A stretch of 64,000 nucleotides of DNA. Source: Diadema setosum (taxonomy: Eukaryota > Echinodermata > Echinoidea > Diadematoida > Diadematidae). The stretch spans positions 15,325,828 through 15,389,827 of the forward strand of contig CM067069.1 in the NCBI GenBank assembly GCA_033980235.1, read 5' to 3'. The number at the start of each line of letters is the position of its first letter. The first letter of the stretch is position 1. The notes below the pieces were generated by a model. It saw only the letters and a program-made list of their open reading frames with translations, did no database searches and was not told where the DNA came from. The position numbers and the translations under genes are program-made. Below, one piece after another: positions 59,697-64,000 of the stretch.

Positions 59697-60586
59697 GTTG
59701 AGAATTCGACCTGTTAATTATATTTTCAACGTTTCTTTAGCTAATGTCATCAATTTAATTGAATTATTATTGAAGATGTTTAGCTACTACTATATACTAT
59801 ATACAAGCTACTATTGTATAAGCTTACATGCGATCTGGAGTTTTGCCTTCCAATTATTTTCGTATAAAATAATACACGGAGACCTTATTCCCAATTAGCT
59901 TTTGTCGCTTTTCACCTACTGTACAGTTCGCTGCTTCGTTCTCTTGAGGAGCTCTGAGAAAGCATTTAGATGGCACTTGTCAGTTGCGCAGCTGTTCTCA
60001 GGTATCATCAGTCTATAACCCTTAGAAATGTCCTGAGGAGTTGTTCACACCCTTTGCGGATTAAAACTCTTTGGTTGAAGAAGCGAGTTATGGTCCCTTC
60101 ATCGAGACCACTGCCACGATTACGGCTTTTGTCGTTTGTTAGCTTCTCTGAACATCACGCTCCCTTGCTACCTTTGACGATAAACAGACGAAAACTTCGA
60201 GGAAAGATATGTCGCCAAAACCGCTCCGGATTCGTTTCGCCCTCCCCATCAGCGGAGCTCGAGTATCGGTGGCAAAGAATAATCAACATTCCAAAGAGCA
60301 AGAAATATAATGGGTGTAGTTATGGCAAGAACGCGGCGTTTAGATAAATGGAAACTTTCAAATAGAGTCTCGTTGGAGGTTCTGTTTAGAGTAGTCATTT
60401 TATGAAAGGATTGGTATGGCAAACACTAGTTCTACGTTAACTATAACAGCCAGAGATTGGTAAAATCTAGCGTTTGCGTCTTGCTAGATTCTCGAAATTG
60501 CCTATCAATCAGCGAATCTAAAATAAGTCTGGCGGTGTCTAAGTGCCAAAGTCAGATTTTCGACCTAAACTTGTTTTTCTGTCGAT

Positions 60587-60780
60587 CCGTCCGATTTTTT
60601 AATGGTTTTACCCTATTTCGAAGGTGATGAATCCGAATTCATGAGTTTTGGTGGCCATGTTTGTGGCCATCTTGAATATCTCAAAACCCTCAAGGATACA
60701 AGAGTTGCATCATGAAGATTAGAATACATAGCACTCTCGAAATAGGTTATAACCATTTAAAAAAATAATTGGGCGGACGG
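60587..60780. mobile_element. Small foldback element, CCGTCCG ends
   Basis: The left sequence CCGTCCGATTTTTTAATGG is answered by CCATTTAAAAAAATAATTGG and GCGGACGG on the right. Inner parts CCTATTTCGA and TCGAAATAGG also pair. It is about 194 bp, non-coding, and without a clear target duplication. Confidence 0.65.
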
Positions 60781-61165
60781 TGAAACAAAAGATTCATCCT
60801 CTGTCATCCAGACTAAGGAGTTGAATCAGAGAGGTGGAGGGAGATCCACCGCCCTTGTAGGACAGTACCAGCATGCTAGGTATAGGAGTAGGGACGGTTA
60901 AACTGCTTTAAGTCTTCCCTATAGCCGCTCCGTCTAACGAATTCCTGCTGTAAAATAGCGCAAGTGGGCTAAACTTAAAAAGAAAATGAATATCGAGGCT
61001 CTATCCCGCTAATGCCTGATTGTACATACCATTGTGAGGGTGTTTTTTTTTTTTTTTTTTTTTTACGACTTGGGATTAAACTTAAAATCCCTTTGTAGGC
61101 GAGTATGTTGTCCAAATAACCATTACGATAGTGAGACCTTATGATAGTATAGTGGCTGTTGATCA

Positions 61166-61385
61166 TTAGGCATAGTGGATAAGACTCCCGACTCCCCAGC
61201 GGAGGACCCGAGTTCGAATCCCGCCCAGTGCTTACGTCCTTCGACAAGATGTATACCCACCATGTCCCTCTCGACCCAGGTGTATAAATGGGTACCTGGC
61301 AACGCATAGGGTTACAATAATGGCAGGGCCGGCCCTCTGGTAGAGCAGTGGCAACACTGAAAAGGCTACCCTGGATAAATAAGAC
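61166..61385 (+). mobile_element. tRNA-derived SINE, copy 1
   Basis: The head has an A-box-like CATAGTGGATAAGAC and a B-box AGTTCGAATCCC, both from a tRNA-like promoter for RNA polymerase III. The body includes GTATAAATGGGTACCTGGCA, and the end ACCCTGGATAAATAAGAC is followed by an ATT repeat. It is not a functional tRNA, since it lacks a foldable cloverleaf of normal length. Confidence 0.9.
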
Positions 61386-61465
61386 ATTATTATTATTATC
61401 ATTATTGTTATTATTATTATCATCATTATTAATTATTATTATCATTATCATTAATATCATTATTC
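61386..61465 (+). repeat. ATT-type repeat tail of the SINE
   Basis: ATT/ATC trinucleotides directly follow the SINE 3' end, which looks like the tail of the element expanded into a microsatellite. Confidence 0.9.
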
Positions 61466-62056
61466 GTATAACCCATGAAACACAAAGCCAATATGTCCGA
61501 TACATAAGTAGCGCGAAGATCTGTCGGAGATCACGACACTTGTTACCAAAATAGAAATAAAAAATGCTTATGCTATGACCGATTGTAGACACGGCGCGAT
61601 CAATGTCTTCAGATTAGAAAGGCCATTGTGTTACCGAACTTCAAACATGACTGTCTCTTAGTTTTACGAAGCCATTGATGTAAGCTTATATTGACTAGAC
61701 TATAAATTTCGTGTACGATTCACTGTTTTTCATTGTTTATAATTGGTATAATCTTGTTTAAATGTTAAACACGTTGTCTAAACGTGTGATGACGGTTCAT
61801 CTCTCTTGATGTATACGTAGAGTCATCATCCTTTAGCATCGGAGTGCGGGACATAAGATCATTCCGACAAGACAATGTTCAGTCGAATAGCGCTTTTTTT
61901 TATTATGCCCCAAACACCGAAAATACCCTACTCCCCGCCGTACAGTCTCCTCGGAACCTTTTGGCCCAGTTGGAAATGAGAACAGTCCTGTTCCTACTAA
62001 CTCGTCATGCTTAATTTGTGGCTCGTAGAGTTGACATTCATTATTATTTTTCTGCC

Positions 62057-62270
62057 TTAAGTCGGTGGTGCAATACAGTCATTTGCTGGTAAAATTCCTC
62101 CACGGCTGCGAAGTTGAGTCCAGTTGAGTCCGTCTCCGTTTTCCAGCGGCGGCGGCTGCAGCGGCTCCTTGGTTTCTTTCGAAGGCAAAGGAAAAAAACA
62201 ACAGAGGACTAGGGAGACTCTGTAGCTACTTTTGAGAGACACCTGTCCTGCTGAAGTTGACGAAGAAATC
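62057..62270 (-). other. Weak exon-like patch, uncertain
   Basis: On the minus strand a 28-nt piece between TATTTCAG and GTGTCT and a following open piece after a pyrimidine run resemble exons. One frame reads GLNFAAVEEFYQQMTVLHHR then LKAEK and a stop; another also stays open. No family was recognised and the correct frame cannot be chosen. Confidence 0.15.
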
Positions 62271-62610
62271 CTGAAATAGACCTCTCCAGAAATACGACCG
62301 GAAAGGCCTCTCAATGTATGCGAGGCAAGAAATCGGATGTTCCCAGACAAAAGCCCGGATCCATCACTGTCAAGACTCAACGACTTCCAGGTCTCAATAT
62401 TCTACGTCATCACCATTCACACGAGTTCTCTCGGACTTACGCACCGTGCTCTAAGTTTCAATACCCGTAGAAATGAAGTTGGACAACTCGCAATGCGTCA
62501 GGCACAAACCGAATGAGACCGTAATGATGAACCCCACCCTCGGGTTAGTCATTATGGCCATCCATAAGACAAGATAGGCAGACATCAGCACATCATACGG
62601 ACTGACGGAG

Positions 62611-62840
62611 GCACTGTGTCATAGTGGATAAGACCCTTGACTTTCAGTCGGAAGGCTAAAGTTCGAATCCCGTCAAGTGCCAACGTCCTTGGACAAGCTG
62701 TTTTTACCCACAACGTCCCTCTCGATCAAAGTGTATAAATAGGTACCTGACAACGCTATCATAGGGTAATAATAATGACAGCTAGGGTCCTTCGGTAGAG
62801 CATTAGTAAGAGTAAAGAGGTTACCCTGGATAAAGAAGAC
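62611..62840 (+). mobile_element. tRNA-derived SINE, copy 2
   Basis: Same family and orientation as copy 1: CATAGTGGATAAGAC, AGTTCGAATCCCG, GTATAAATAGGTACCTGACA and TACCCTGGATAAAGAAGAC. It is diverged by scattered substitutions and lacks the long ATT tail. Confidence 0.9.
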
Positions 62841-64000
62841 CCATCGTAATCATGTTATATTTGAACTTTGTGTTGCACAATTTACTTTTGCTTTGCTTGC
62901 AACTTTCTTGTTCTGTTGTTGACACCTGTTGTATAAGGTAAAATAGAACTGTACAAAGATATCAATACATCTCAAACCAGGGAGGTGGGACACAACTTTA
63001 TACTATCACATTGGACAAAGACGTATGCTATGGGCAGTAGGACCAATGCTCAGTACCGGAAGGCAAGTCAAACCACTTAAAGCTCGGACATTACTTTCAG
63101 AATGGTCGGACAGGCATAGAGTTATTTGATAATGGTCAGTGAGATCACGTGATGGTCATTAACGGAAGGCGGCTTGAATCACTTCCGATGTGGTGCTACG
63201 AGATGGCGCTTTTCCGGTCTTCTGCGTGACGGACGTTAGTAATGTTGTCACCTGGACAGCAAAACATAAATTAAACCTGATGTTACACTAACTTGAATCA
63301 CAAATATATGATTAGAATTCAAGACTTTAAATCAAGAGACAGATTGAACTTTGAATATGAATGGGATAAGAATAAGGAGATCACAATCATGAGAATGTCA
63401 CTGAATCGCAAAACATGATTTTTATGGGCAAATAAAAATGGCGCTCTACGTCATTGACATGTGATTATGACGTCAGTTAAAGTGTTCATTCAAAAGCAGT
63501 TTCAGAGCACAAACAGACCTTGATGTATGTGAAAAATGTCTTAACAATTTCTTTGAAAGTAATTATCTAAACTCGTTGAGGTTTTATGACTAAAATTTAA
63601 TTACCAGGAAATGAGAAGCACATACACCATCTAAACAGATCTTTCAATGTTTGCGGCTAGCATCTGACATTCTGCCATATACCATACGGGAATATATAAG
63701 AAACAACAGCCTCCAACTGTGGTTTGCCCGGGGAAATAACTTATCAAATGCTCTTTCATTCGGTTTATATAACCGCTCCAGACATTTCCCTTGTTTGAAC
63801 ACTTTGCAGACAAATTTATGGAATTATTATGTAATAGTGCTCTTCATGACGTCACAATGAGGCTATAATTCCACATCAAGTATTCTCTGTCAACTTGTCT
63901 ATGGAGGGTACGTATTTGGCAGATGCTGGAACCGCATGCGGAAAATGGAGTTGGTCATCTTCTTCCTTAGATTGTCGTTGTAACATTGATGCTTTAATGA

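Larger units (their letters stand above)
42966..64000. other. Region upstream of CCP1: repeats and no confident gene
   Basis: The missing 5' exons and promoter of the protease should lie here or beyond the window, but no exon could be assigned. Known contents are the repeats and mobile elements listed separately. Weak possibilities are an 82-codon + strand frame behind a TATA box (52674-53087) and a minus-strand exon-like patch (62057-62270). Confidence 0.6.

Noticed and set aside
59970..60347. 125-codon + strand frame rich in Arg and Leu
   Set aside because: No recognised domain, no promoter or splice context; compatible with chance or a degraded repeat.
61166..61240. Functional tRNA gene
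   Set aside because: Box A- and B-like motifs are present, but spacing, stems and the downstream body mark it as the head of a SINE, and a second copy confirms a repeat family.
60975..61592. 205-codon minus-strand frame
   Set aside because: It runs antisense through the SINE, its ATT tail and a poly-T run; no gene signal.

Overview
The window is eukaryotic, intron-rich and A/T-rich. It holds parts of two spliced protein genes that converge tail to tail. The genes are diagnostic of a metazoan. The repeat content (TTAA-flanked foldback MITEs, tRNA-derived SINEs ending in ATT repeats, frequent poly-G and C(n)A(n) tracts, GATA and ATA microsatellites) and the single EGFL7-like gene suggest a marine invertebrate deuterostome, most likely an echinoderm. 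The organism call is inference. No bacterial, viral, CRISPR or operon-like feature was seen.

Left third (about 1-13.5 kb, + strand): the 3' part of an EGFL7 (EGF-like domain 7, VE-statin) orthologue. Six exons join in phase: second half of the EMI domain, a classical EGF, a calcium-binding EGF, a short coiled-coil exon, a longer coiled-coil exon and a 29-nt terminal exon. The final Cys-Ser-Cys plus basic tail matches vertebrate EGFL7. The 5' end (signal peptide, first half of EMI) is not visible and probably lies left of the window.

Middle (19.0-43.0 kb, - strand): eleven exons of a secreted modular serine protease. In protein order: four complement control protein (CCP/sushi) modules, a Ser/Thr/Pro-rich mucin-like linker, and a chymotrypsin-fold (S1) domain with an RVVGG activation site and complete His-Asp-Ser triad. 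All splice phases agree and give an open frame of 636 residues to the stop. The N-terminus was not found, so the gene must begin upstream of 42,965. The architecture resembles complement/coagulation-type proteases (Limulus factor C, MASPs). Residues 215, 225 and 226 around the specificity pocket are unusual.

Intergenic 13.3-19.0 kb holds simple repeats, including a long CAC/CAT array, and weak candidate polyadenylation signals for both genes.

Right third (43-64 kb): no confident gene, but many mobile elements: two SINEs, TTAA-type foldback MITEs, a head-to-tail pair of a poly-G-centred MITE, and a 1.54-kb nearly palindromic element (58,159-59,696) with a perfect 9-bp target duplication and arms made of degenerate TTTGGTCTA repeats. 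A second foldback element of the same design but unrelated repeat (CACGAGCT) lies in the last EGFL7 intron. The most notable observations are the atypical protease pocket, the paired-CCP exon structure and these repeat-armed foldback elements.
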